From positions 83,591,501-83,655,500 of the forward strand of contig NC_091251.1 in assembly GCF_042477335.2 (NCBI RefSeq): a DNA stretch of 64,000 nucleotides, given 5' to 3'. The notes under the pieces were generated by a model. The model made no database searches. It was not told the DNA's origin and saw only the letters and a list, made by a program, of their open reading frames with translations. The stretch comes from Ovis canadensis. Taxonomy: Eukaryota; Chordata; Mammalia; Artiodactyla; Bovidae. Positions 1 through 10,742 of this stretch are shown piece after piece (the first letter of the stretch is position 1; the number at the start of each line of letters is the position of its first letter). The position numbers were made by a program, and so were the translations under genes.

Positions 1-1258
1 TGGCATATAATTGCTGGTAGTAGTCTCTTATGATCCTTTGTATTTCTGTGTTGTCTGTTGTGATCTCTCCATTTTGATTTCTAATTTTATTGATTTGATT
101 TTTCTCCCTTTGTTTCTTGATGAGTCTGGCTAATGGTTTGTCAATTTTATTTATCCTTTCAAAGAACCAGCTTTTGGCTTTGTTGATTTTTGCTATGGTC
201 TCTTTTGTTTCTTTTGCATTTATTTCTGCCCTAATTTTTAAGATTTCTTTCCTTCTACTAACTCTGGGGGTTCTCCAGTTCTTCCTTTTCTAGTTTCTTT
301 AGGTGTAGAGTTAGGTTATCTGTTTGATTTTTTTCTTGTTTCTTGAGGTATGCCTGTATTGTTATGAACTTTCCTCTTAGCACTGCTTTTATAGTGTCCC
401 ATAGGTTTTGGGTTGTTGTGTTTTCATTTTCATTAGTTTCTATGCATATTTTGATTTCTTTTTTGATTTCTTCTGTGCTTTGTTGGTTATTCAGCAGCAT
501 GTTGTTCAGCCTCCATATGCTGGAATTTTTAATAGTCTTTCTCCTGTAATTGAGATCTAATCTTAATGCATTATGGTCAGAAAAGATGCTTGGAGTGATT
601 TCAATTTTTTTGAATTTATCAAGGTTAGATTTATGGCCCAGGATGTGATCTATCCTGGAGAAGGTTCCGTGAGCACTTGAGAAAAAGGTGAAATTCATTG
701 TTTTGGGGTGAAATGTCCTATAGATATCAATTAGGTCTAACTGGTCTATTGTATCATTTAAAGTTTGCATTTCTTTGTTAATTTTCTGTTTAGTTGATCT
801 GTCCATAGGTGTGAGTGGGGTATTAAAGTCTCCCACTATTATTGTGTTATTGTTAATTTCCCCTTTCATACTTGCTAGCATTTGTCTTACATATTGTGGT
901 GCTCCAATGTTGGGTGCATATATATTTATAATTGTTATATCTTCTTCTTCGATTGATCCTTTGATCATTATGTAGTGTCCTTCTTTGTCTCTTTTCAGAG
1001 CCTTTGTTTTAAAGTCTATTTTATCGGATATGAGTATTGCTACTCCTGCTTTCTTTTGGTCTCCATTTGCGTGGAATATCTTTTTCCAGCCCTTCACTTT
1101 CAGTCTGTATGTGTCCCTTGTTTTGAGGTGAGTCTCTTGTAGGCAACATATATAGGGATCTTGTTTTTGTATCCATTCAGCCAGTTTTTGCCTTTTGGTT
1201 GGGGCATTCACCCCATTTACGTTTAAGGTAATTATTATAAGTATGATCCCGTTGCCAT
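1..1258 (-). pseudogene. L1 ORF2 fragment: apurinic-like endonuclease domain, frameshifted
   Basis: ORF2p is the L1 endonuclease/reverse transcriptase that nicks target DNA and primes cDNA synthesis there. The open segment 1211-258 (317 codons) carries the endonuclease signatures: CLQETHL with the catalytic Glu near residue 26, VGDFNTP (Asp128, Asn130), SRIDHI (185-189) and SDHN (211-214). The family start codon is probably at 1258-1256, but a missing base near 1237 brings in-frame stops right after it, separating the conserved N-terminal strand. A second lesion is an extra C in the run at 266-270 (GGGGG on plus). It stops the frame at 258, while bases 257-1 continue the ORF2 protein in another frame. 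The reverse transcriptase domain lies beyond the window. Family assignment is certain; the exact lesions are judged against a remembered consensus. Confidence 0.92.
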
Positions 1259-1309
1259 TTACTTTATTGTTTTGGGTTCAGGTTTATACACCCTTTTTGT
1301 GTTTCCTGT

Positions 1310-2231
1310 CTAGAGAATATCCTTTAGCATTTGTTGGAGAGCTGGTTTGGTGGTGCTGAATTCTCTCAGCTTTTGCTTGTCTGTAAATCTTTTGATTTCT
1401 CCTTCATATTTGAATGAGATCCTTGCTGGATACAGTAATCTGGGCTGTAGGTTATTTTCTTTCATCACTTCAAGTATGTCTTGGCATTCCCTCCTGGCCT
1501 GAAGAGTTTCTATTGAAAGATCTGCAGTTATCCTTATGGGAATCCCCTTGTGTGTTATTTGTTGTTTTTCCCTTGCCGCTTTTAATATTTGTTCTTGTGT
1601 TTGATCTTTGTTAATTTGATTAATATGTGTCTTGGGGTGTTTCGCCTTGGGTTTATCCTGTTTGGAACTCTCTGGTTTCTTGGACTTGGGTGATATTTCC
1701 TTCCCCATTTTAGGGAAGTTTTCAACTATTATCTCCTCAAGTATTTTCTCATGGTCTTTCTTTTTGTCTTCTTCTTCTGGGACTCCTATAATTCGAATGC
1801 TGGAGCGTTTCATATTGTCCTGGAGGTCTCTGAGATTGTCCTCATTTCTTTTAATTCGTTTTTCTTTTTTCCTCTCTGATTCATTTATTTCTACCATTCT
1901 ATCTTCTATTTCACGAATTCTATCTTCTGCTTCCGTTATTCTACTATTTGTTGCCTCCAGAGTGTTTTTGATCTCATTATTGCTTATTCATTATATATTG
2001 ACTCTTTTTTATTTCTTTTAGGTCCTTGTTAAACCTTTCTTGCATCTTCTCAATCCTTATCTCCAGGCTATTTATCTGTGATTCCATTTTGATTTCAAGA
2101 TTTTGGATCATTTTCACTATCAATATTTGGAATTCTTTCTCAGGTAGATTCCCTATCTCTTCCTCTTTTGTTTGGTTTGATGGGCATTTCTCCTGTTCCT
2201 TTACCTGCTGGGTATTCCTCTGTCTCTTCAT
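1310..2231 (-). pseudogene. L1 ORF1 (RNA-binding chaperone), frameshifted
   Basis: ORF1p coats L1 RNA as a trimer and acts as a nucleic-acid chaperone. The first part (2231-1977, 84 codons) begins MKRQRNTQQ and is charged and heptad-rich, as expected for the coiled-coil start. Small deletions near 1980-1990 end this frame. The second open part (1897-1310, 195 codons) carries the RRM-like segment (RSSIRIIGVPEEE) and the C-terminal domain ending KPALQQMLKDIL, with the family's usual stop. About 30 residues in the middle of the second part (roughly codons 70-105, rich in Lys, Pro and Ser) do not resemble ORF1p. They look like a stretch read out of frame between several one-base deletions that together restore the frame. 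The protein is not functional. Confidence 0.9.
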
Positions 2232-2811
2232 TTTGGTTATATTGCTGCGTTTGGGGTGGCCTTTCTATATTCTGGGAACTTGTGGAGTTCTCTTTATTAT
2301 GGAGTTTCCTCACTGTGGGTGGGGTTGTATCAGTGGCTTGTCAAGGTTTCTTGGTTAAGGAGGCTTGTGTTGGAGTTCTGGTGGGTGGTTCTGGATTTCT
2401 TCTCTCTGGGATGCAATGAAGTGACCAGTGATGGGTTATGAGATGTCAATGGTTTTGGAGTACCTTTGAGCTGCCTGTATATTGAAGCTCAGGCGTTTGT
2501 TCCTGTGTTGCTGGAGAATTTGTGTGGTATGTCTTGCTCTGGAACTTTTTGGCCCTTGGGTGGTGCTTGGTTTCAGCGTAGGTATGGAGGCATTTGATGA
2601 GCTCCTATCGATTAATGTTCCCTGAATTCAGGAGTTCTCTGATGTTCTCAGGATTTGGACTTAAGCCTCCTGCTTCTGGTTTTCAGTTTTAGTTTTACAG
2701 TAGCCTCAAGACTTCTCCATCTATAGAGCACCGATGATAAAACATCTAGGTTAAAGATGAAAAGTTTCTCCACATTGAGGGACACCCAGAGAGGTTCACT
2801 GAGTTACATGG

Positions 2812-2918
2812 AAAAATATGGAACACTTCACGAATTTGCGTGTCATCCTTGCACAAGGGCCATGCTAATCTTCTCTGTATCGTTCTAATTTTAGTACATG
2901 TGCTACCGAAGTGAACAC
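2812..2918 (-). pseudogene. U6 snRNA pseudogene, full length
   Basis: The minus strand reads as U6 spliceosomal RNA from its 5' end (2918) to the terminal T run (2812-2816). Diagnostic pieces are CTTCGG(T)AGCAC, the ACAGAGA-type box within ATACAGAGAAGATTAGCATGG, and the 3' segment GATGACACGCAAATTCGTGAAG. Several substitutions relative to U6 are visible near the 5' end. The upstream sequence shows no PSE/TATA snRNA promoter that I can recognise, so this is a retrocopy, not a gene. No poly(A) tail or target duplication flanks it. On its 3' side it runs directly into L1 5'UTR sequence in the same orientation, suggesting a U6/L1 template-switch product or an insertion inside the 5'UTR. Confidence 0.93.
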
Positions 2919-3285
2919 TCAAATTCCTTTAGTATTACCTTATGGTTAAGATTGGGATGTCAGAGGGTTTTTCTCAGTGTTATTTCTTTACTTGTAGATT
3001 GCAATCTTTACTTTATATCTGTGTCTGAGAAAGGGTCTTGCTTCTAGGCTGTGGAGTATGCTGCTATTGCTTGTTACTTGTCTCTGGGGAACACAAAATG
3101 TGCTTCCTGCTTGTTCCATCCCAGGCTTGAGCAGGTCCTGTGCATTTGGGTTTCAGATGTAGGGCTTCTCAGAAATTCTGTCCCTCATCTCTCTCTCTAA
3201 CAGCTGAACTCTGTCTTCTGTCTTGTGCCAAAGAGAATGTCCTGCCTATCTCCCTCTGATATGAGACCTCTTACAGGATCCTCAG

Positions 3286-4092
3286 TTCAGTTCAGTTCAG
3301 TTGCTCAGTCGTGTCCGACTCTTTGCGACCCCATGAACCACAGCACACCAGGCCTCCCTGTCCATCACCAACTCCCGGAGTCTAGCCAAGCTCATGTCCA
3401 TCGAGTCAGTGATGCCATCCAGCCATCTCATCCTCTGTTGTCCCCTTCTCCTCCTGCCCCCAATCCCTCCCAGCATCAGAGTCTTTTCCAATGAGTCAAC
3501 TCTTTGCATGAGGTGGCCAAAGTACTGGAGTTTCAGCTTCAGCATCATTTCTTCCAAAGAAATCCCAGGGCTGATCTCCTTCAGAATGGACTGGTTGAAT
3601 CTCCTTGCAGTCCAACGGACTCTTAAGAGTCTTCTCCAACACTACAGTTCAAAAGCGTCAATTTTTTGGCACTCAGCTTTCTTCACAGTCAGACTCTCAC
3701 ATCCATACATGACCACTGGAAAAACCATAGCCTTGACTAGACAGACCTTTGTTGGCAAAGTAATGTCTCTGCTTTTGAATATGCTATCTAGGTTGGTCAT
3801 AACTTTCCTTCCAGGGAGTAAGCGTCTTTTAATTTCATGGCTGCAGTCACCATCTGCAGTGATTTTGGAACCAAAGAAAATAAAGTCTGACACTGTTTCC
3901 ACTGTTTCCCCATCTATTTGCCATGAAGTGATGGGACCAGATGCCATGATCTTCATTTTCTGAATGTTGAGCTTTAAGCCGACTTTTTCACTCTCCTCTT
4001 TCACTTTCATCAAGAGGCTTTTTAGTTCCTCTTCACTTTCTGCCATAAGGGTGGTGTCATCTGCATTTCTGAGGTTATTGATATTTCTCCCT
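3286..4092 (-). mobile_element. BovB (RTE) LINE, 5'-truncated 3' portion
   Basis: On the minus strand this is the 3' part of BovB. It begins just before the reverse transcriptase catalytic motif and ends with the GACACGACTGAGCAACTGA-type end and an ACTGA repeat at 3286-3300. The frame 4046-3642 covers the segment after the active site ([19 protein letters not shown] through VMYGCES). The frame 3557-3297 covers the C-terminal end ([35 protein letters not shown]). A frame break lies between 3642 and 3557. Where the catalytic YADD should be, the minus strand encodes NADD (near 4060), so the tyrosine is lost. It interrupts the probable L1 5'UTR. No clear target duplication was found. Confidence 0.93.
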
Positions 4093-4749
4093 GGTCCAGG
4101 GCTATTTCTTGCTCATTCCCCATGGAGAGAGAGGTTTTCTGGTTTTTGTTTCATTTTGTTTGTCTTTTATCCTTCCCTCAGCTATGGTGGGTCTTCACTT
4201 GCACCCTGAATGAACAGTTTACTGCCCTGTGGCTTCAGGGGAGGAGAGTCTAGTTATAACTTGGTTACTTTCCATCAGCAATGTTGCTCCCCTTCTCCAG
4301 ACTCACTGGGGAAAGGGAGTCTTCTCTGGTGTACTGCCTGATTTCTGTCCTTTCTGGAGCAGTGAGTGGATGTCTGCAGAGAAGAGCCTGCAAGTGGGTG
4401 TGGATTCCTCTTGTGTTTGCAGCTCCCAGGGGTGCTGTACCCTCATGCTAGTCCACTTTTATCCTTTCACAGTTTGTTGCAACTTTTAGCTGAGTTCTTT
4501 TTATTTTAGCCTAGTTTTGTACGGTACCCAATGTCTCTTCTTCCTATACTCAACTACAAGTAAGCCCTTGCTTAGTTTCATCTCTTCTTGGAGAGGCTGT
4601 CTGTCCATACATAGCCTTTGGGCTTTTTGATTCTGTATGACCTTAGTTTTCTGATGGATTCAAGAAAAGTGGTGATTCTGCTGATTGTTGTGAGGATGGG
4701 AGAGGTACTTTTTCAACTTTTCTACATACTAGGTAGGAGTGGAACTCAT

Positions 4750-7700
4750 ATGTTTTCATATCTAATCAAGCATGTACCCTCTCTTTATTCCTTTTAAAGG
4801 GTTTCTTAGCTATTTTCATGTATTTATTCTCTTAAATACACTTTAGAATTATTTTGTCAAGTTCTTCATCTCTCATCTTTCCCCCAAAAAACAATTCTTT
4901 TCAGAGGGAAAGGGTGTTAAAATATGTAGACTGATTTGCATTCTCGGTAGTGTTGAAACTCCCACTGCCAAGATCTGAAGATCACAGCCAGGGCCAGTGT
5001 TGTGATTGGAAGAATCCTCAAAGGCCAGCCTGCCTCTAAATCCTACTCATCTGCTCTGGTGCCTTGAAATTCCAGTATTAGAGGTAAGAGAAATATTTTC
5101 AGAGCCTTAGGGGATTAAAATGTATGCAGTTTGCCTTGGAAGGATCAGTATAATTTGTAACCATTCCTCTACTTACAAATTAAGACCACATATCTGCACA
5201 AAGTTTTGTGTGAATTGAGTGACTGAGTGTGTGAATGTGTAGAAAGAAGGAGAGGAATTTTGTTAAGAACATGAGAGCTTGAGGGAAAATTCCTGGATCT
5301 GGAACTGAAAGCCATAGAGTAGCTGAAAATGACACTAAACCCCCTGGTGGCCAGGGGCAGTGAAAGCCCCATGGGCAGCTCTGTGGTCATCATGCTTCAA
5401 CCTGGCAGTCAGAGCCAGGGCAGACAAGGCTCCTCAGAGCAACTGGGCATGACTTGGGGGTGGGGGAGGGGGGCACAAAGTCTCCAGAATGTGTGGTGGA
5501 GGAAAAAGTTCTCCAAGAGGAACCAGTAATTATCACACCTATTGATTTGTTCTACCATGGCCCTCACAACTGTGACTCTCCTGGAATCAAATGAAACAAT
5601 CCATCAATGGTTTCAGAAAGAATTTTCCAGTAGGGGAAATAGAGAAAGAAAAAAATTCTGGGAAAGGAAAAAAAAAATCAAAACACCCAAACTTCTTGAT
5701 GTTTTCCACAGACTGTTTTAGAAAGAGAAAGAATGATGCAATTCAATAAAAGATGATGATCTTTGGTTGACCCAAGCCATTTCACAGACCAAAAGCCAGA
5801 GGAACATAAAAGGCATAGACGCCCACAGGCAGACCATAGTTTTGATTTTTAAGATGCAAAAATTTTTTGTAAATTAATATTTAATTTTCAACCAACTCCA
5901 GCACCTCATTAAGGAGGGGGCTGTTCTGTGCCAGACTCTTCCAAGGAAACCTGCTGGGTTTGAGTGTAGGTGTCAGCAAACATTTCCCAGTGTGCTCTAA
6001 TGGGGAAATATTTATTCTGTAACACTCCTCTCTGACCAAAAAAACAATTATGTGACATATTTTATATGACCAGGGAGATTTGGACTAATCATATCCATAA
6101 CGTACCCTAATACTGAGAAACAGTTTTACGGGTATTTTTTCTTTGGCATGGATAGGGTGCTCCATCCTGGAAGAATGAGGCTTCATGGGAATTTCTCTTT
6201 AGCACTTAGAAAAAATAGTTTGGGAACACATAAGTCTGTGCTTGGTTTGGGATCTTGAATCCTGGAAGGTCTCTGGAAAAGGCGAGTGGGTGTGTGAAAT
6301 AATTGTTAGTTACTGCAAGTCCATTTCATAATGGCCTATAAAAACACACATATTCCTTTTCTGACACTGCTATGCCTTTACTAAAACTTTTTAAAACAAA
6401 AAAGACTTCCCACAAAGTCATTTTCTGCTATTGGAGGGATAACATTTAGAGCAAGGTATAAAGGACCTTTGCCAGAATAATTACTATTTGAGGCAAAGAT
6501 CTCCAAGATTTTACTTGGAACTGAGCAGGCTGGCGCTGCCCCTGCTCTGTGGATGCACCACACGCATCCAGCAGCCACAGAAAAGCTGGCCGCCCTGCCA
6601 GGCAACGCTGCAATGTTAATAGAAATCACATGTTCTCAAGGGTGAAATATGATTATCTGCTAAGTGAAGGCTCTGTCAGGAGAAGCCAGAGGAGTGGCAA
6701 CAACATGCCGAACCAAAACCCCGGAAGCGGTCCTGACCCTTTTCCATCCATCCCCTCTCGTGTATTAGAACATGTCCCTGTGGGCACCTCCATGGCATGG
6801 CTGCCAGGACTCAGCATCCCAAGGCCAAGGCAAGTTTATGAACAGAAGGATCATTTATGTGGCTGTTGCATCTGGAACACACAGCAGTTCAGTGATTTGA
6901 AATCACTGGAAGAACAGAGAGAGGGATGTGTTATGGCTGAGGGCAGAATTTGGGCTAACGTTCAACAGACCAGCCACAGAGCCCATGTGTTAGTGTCCTG
7001 CTGGTAGTTCTGTTAGGAAGGCCTGTCATGTGTTGGGAAAATAAGACCTCTTATTAGAAGATAATTATTGTTATGTAAAAGTGATGCTGTGAAGCTGCTC
7101 AGTTACCCATACTAGTGAAAAATCAAATTCATCATCTAACTGATACATAAATACAATAGGAAATGTAGATATATACAGTCAAACAAATGCTATATTCATG
7201 ATCCGCTCAGCATACTGTCTGGTTTGAGGCATGATTGGTAGCAGGCATGGTTCCATGCGGCAGGGTCAGGTCTGCCAGTTTAGGAAATCCCTCTCTCCCC
7301 CTACATCCTACCTCCATTAATAATTTGTTATGATTCCTTAATCCATACACCTCTAAACCACTTACCAGCTCCAAGTTGTCACTGTGCAACAAACAGTACT
7401 TTTCTCTTCCGTAACACAGAGACAGTCATATTTCCTTTTATATTCCTAAATTTACCTTGATCTCCAAGATAGGAAGAAAACGTACTTCTGTAATTTGGGG
7501 ATATGGAACTAACACTCTATGTTTTTCTTCTTTGTTTCTTTCACAATTTTTATAGTGTTTTATTGCATTTTCTTTTATCCCTCTTCTTTCCAGCAGAAAG
7601 AGACCTGCTTGTTTTTTTGGCTGTATAGGAACCATTCCATTTTCTTGACCATATTATTGCATTTCTCTGGACCTTCTCCAGTTCTATTTTGCCTTCCCAG

Positions 7701-9541
7701 CAAAGAGATGTTTTTAAAAAGCAGTTATTTGGAGGAATAATATCAACATGGTTTATTATTTTTCTGCTTCATTAAATACCAGTCTGCTGTACTAATAGCT
7801 GTCAGTAAAGCCAAAAGTTAGTCAAGTAAGTAAATCATTTTGTTTAAAAATAGAAGTGTTGACACAGGCACAATGTACTAATTTGCTAATCCTTTTGGGA
7901 CATACACACACATATAACTAATTTTGTACACACTCACATAACTTTGTAACATCCAAGGTAGTGATAGAATTACATACCCACAGCTGCCAGTTAGTGATCA
8001 ATAAATTGATAAATTATCAGTATATTGATATATTCATACATTTGGTATGACCATAGTGTATGCAAATTAATGATAGGGTCCCATAATTAAACAGCTGGAA
8101 AAAGCTCTCAAGCATCATCTAGACCAGCCCAGTATTCCTAGATTAGGCAACATTTGAAATAGGCAAGTCAAATATTGTCTTTCTTGTAATTTCAGAGTTC
8201 TTTTATTAAGCATTGACTGTGGCTAGCACCATGTCAGGCACAAGAGGCAGGAAGATGGAGAGGACCTTGTTCTGGCTCTGAAAGTAGGGCCACATTTGAG
8301 ATGCCAAGCCATTGGGTTATTGAGAGGACTGAGATCTGTTAGAAGACCAGGTACATAGTGAGCTTTGCCTAAGTTTGCTATTATTATTTTTAAGTTTGAA
8401 CATTTTAACTTCTATGTTTTTATAATTGGAAGGAAATGGCCTGTTTAAAAATGCCCAATGAGAAGTGCAACACCAGAAGTATGAACAGAATACCATGGGA
8501 ACCTGGAGAAAGGAAGGGCGGGACCTGCCTGGAGGAGTGGGAATGGGTATCAGGAAGAAGTTGAATTGGGGCCTCAAAAGAGAGAAGGTGGGAGAAGAGC
8601 TTTCCAGTCTGGGGTGACAGCAAGTACTAACTGGATGCATTCTTGCTTCATTTGGAGGCAATTTCCCTTTGTTGAGGACTTTTGAGAGAGAGAACACTGA
8701 TTAGAGATGCCCCAACAATAACCCGTCTTTCTTGAAGGACAGTAAGTCACCCATAATAAAGCTTCCCTTCCAGACCGTAATCTGCTCAGTTCTTTTTCCT
8801 CAGGGGATTTATTCTCATCTTTTGTTTTTGTTTTTGTTTTGGTAGAAAGGCAGTTAGCAAGAGCCTTGGCAAAATTATAAAAGAAACAATATGTCCTTTT
8901 GACTGACCCCTTCCCAGTTTGGAGTCTTGTCCCCATTCAGCATTGCCTGATGTTCACTGAACAAGAAAAAGGAACCCACAAGCTCATTCTCACGGCCTCT
9001 TCTGGGCTTACCATGCACTGTCTGCATCCTAAAGGCGAGCTTTCTGAGAATAATGTTTTAATGCAGAGGTTCCTTGGCCAGTAAAATTTTCAAAAATTTT
9101 GGCAACCCCCAACGAAGTGCTAACTTTTTATTTTGCTAAGTGGGAACATTAAAAAGAAAACAAATTCCCACCCAAGAATATCACCACTATTTCTTAAAAG
9201 AAAGCATTTTTTTAAACAGCAACAAATAGTGGAAAGGGTAGAATTTCAGATTAAAGGATAGTCTTTTACAAGAAGTAGAACTGGTTCAGGAAAGTTCACT
9301 AGCTTTATTTTGCTGCTGATCAGTGATGGTCATTTGGGAAGGGCTGCATTGACTAAAAGGGATGAATACCTAAGGGTGGGAAGTCAGCCACCAGTAGGGA
9401 CTAAGTGGGAACAGACAGAACCTCATGGTTTTCTCTGCCTTCTGTTTCACTATTGGATTTCTATCTGCTTCAGGAGCTCAGCTTTATCTGCTTCCATCTC
9501 CTGACTACTGTGGGAACTGAGCCTTGTTTTTTGGGGTCAAC
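4750..9541. other. Mostly unique sequence; no gene recognised
   Basis: I see no recognisable gene here. The longest frame outside repeats is 6549-7007 on plus (152 codons). It has no motif I know and no sign of splicing or codon constraint, so I treat it as chance. Minor features are a G-rich run at 5455-5473 (three G blocks), a T5G simple repeat at 8820-8842, and a stretch around 8190-8260 that resembles a decayed MIR/L2-type repeat. Base composition is A+T-rich with no CpG island. Confidence 0.5.
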
Positions 9542-9554
9542 TGCCCAGACCATC

Positions 9555-9769
9555 GGGGCTTCCCAGGTGGCTATAGTGCCACCTGCAATGCAGGAGACAT
9601 AAGAGACATGGGTTTGATCCTTGGGTTGGGAAGATCGCCTGGAGGAGGGCATGGCAACCTACTCCAGTAGTCTTGCCTGGAGAATCCCTTGGACAGAGGA
9701 GCCTGGTGGGCTATAGTCCATGGGGTCACAAAGAGTCAGACAGAACTGAAGCAACTTAGATCACACACA
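9555..9769 (+). mobile_element. Bov-tA SINE with 13-bp target-site duplication
   Basis: This is a tRNA-derived SINE of ruminants. The head GGGGCTTCCCAGGTGGC is followed by the box-B-like segment GGGTTTGATCC and the BovB-like 3' body ending GGGGTCACAAAGAGTCAGACA. It is flanked by a perfect 13-bp direct repeat, TGCCCAGACCATC, at 9542-9554 and 9770-9782, which defines the insertion exactly. The 3' end resembles BovB, consistent with BovB-driven mobilisation. Confidence 0.95.
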
Positions 9770-9785
9770 TGCCCAGACCATCAGG

Positions 9786-10579
9786 GTCAGGAATTGACCT
9801 AAATGGACCTGTTGCTGGTCCCTGTCATTTCAAATCTCTTCAGTCAGTTATGCTCACTGTTTAAAAACCTTGAGTCAAAACCTGTGCTTGATCACGGCCC
9901 AAGCCTTGAAGAATACATTTGTCCTATTATCCTAATGTATTAGGAAGAATACATTAGTCCTAATGAAGAATACATTATTCCTCAATATGTCTATTGAGGT
10001 TTAGAAACTTCACGTCAAGTGAGGTTGACATGCTTAAAATATAACTTTGATGTAAGTGCTTTTCTGAAGGTAACAGTCACCTTTGAGGTACTTTGCATTT
10101 CTAGCCCACTTAGGACACATCAAGTGTCAATAAAGTTTGGTTTATCCAGTAGCCAAGCCAGACCACTATGGACAGGGTCAAGATGCTAGCATTAGGGAAT
10201 GGAAATATGCAAAAACTGCCTTTCTATTTTTGGTCATGTTCTGCAGCGTGGTTCCTAGAATAAATTGCCGCTGCACAGCAGGATTCAAGGAAACAGTGCT
10301 GACGGCCTCACTCTTCTTGCATTGTGAAGCCTGGAGAAAGATCCGCCCACTGCTGACTTGTGTCCTAAATGAAAAATGCATTCCAGGTAGAACTGTGGCT
10401 CCTAATAATTTACTGGATCTTGCTCAAGAGAAATAGACATGAGTATTTATTTATAGCTGCTCAACTCCCTTTCAGACGCACTCCAAATTTATTATTCTTG
10501 AAATTGAATTAGTTGTAATCACTGATTATGGGAACATGGAACAATTTCGAGGCAGGCTGGGAGGAAACTTTTGTCGTTA
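9786..10579. other. Unique sequence; no gene recognised
   Basis: Apart from the small tandem repeat at 9908-9985, nothing recognisable. A 99-codon plus-strand frame at 10137-10436 has no known motif and is probably chance. Confidence 0.4.
9908..9985. repeat. Short imperfect tandem repeat with hairpin potential
   Basis: Three spaced copies of a GAAGAATACATT unit (starting near 9908, 9944 and 9965), each followed by a CCTAAT/CCTCAAT-like end. Within them TAATGTATT and AATACATTA form a 9-bp inverted repeat with a 6-base loop (about 9933-9956). It looks like local duplication. Confidence 0.7.
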
Positions 10580-10742
10580 GACTCTCCTGCACTAAATCCT
10601 GGTTTCAGCTGTGGGCCTTGGGCAGGAACTTAAATATTTCACTGTATTTTCACATCTGTAAAATGGGGAGGCTCCATTTATTTGGCAGAATCATTGTGAA
10701 GGTTGAAAAGAATAGTTGTGCAATGCTGGACAGATAACAGAC
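10580..10742 (+). repeat. MIR SINE remnant
   Basis: An old mammalian-wide MIR in sense orientation. Recognisable pieces are the GGGCCTTGGGCAGGAACTTAA core and the CATCTGTAAAATGGGGAGGCT segment, followed by the decayed 3' part. Confidence 0.75.

Larger units (their letters stand above)
1..4700 (-). mobile_element. Antisense ruminant L1 LINE (ORF2 start, ORF1, probable 5'UTR), interrupted
   Basis: Read on the minus strand this is an L1 of the type abundant in cattle. It runs from a probable 5'UTR (about 4700 down to 2232) through ORF1 (2231-1310), a roughly 50-base spacer and ORF2 (from 1258 to the window edge). The remaining ORF2, the 3'UTR and the poly(A) tail lie outside the window. The 5'UTR assignment is firm from 2232 to about 2761. 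Beyond 2919 it is inferred from A/C-rich minus-strand composition and partial memory of the family. A U6 copy (2812-2918) and a BovB fragment (3286-4092) break the 5'UTR. Both ORFs are frameshifted, so this copy cannot encode working proteins. The upstream limit near 4700 is uncertain, and no target duplication can be tested because the 3' end is off-window. Confidence 0.85.

Noticed and set aside
2026-2441. Overlapping hydrophobic plus-strand frames resembling membrane proteins
   Set aside because: They are antisense to L1 ORF1 and its 5'UTR, whose A-rich sense strand yields Phe/Leu/Ser-rich shadows.
2812-2918. Functional U6 snRNA gene
   Set aside because: It has substitutions, sits beside L1 sequence, and lacks a recognisable PSE or TATA promoter upstream of its 5' end.
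6549-7007. 152-codon plus-strand frame
   Set aside because: No recognisable domain, no supporting splice or polyadenylation context, and no codon bias that I could judge.
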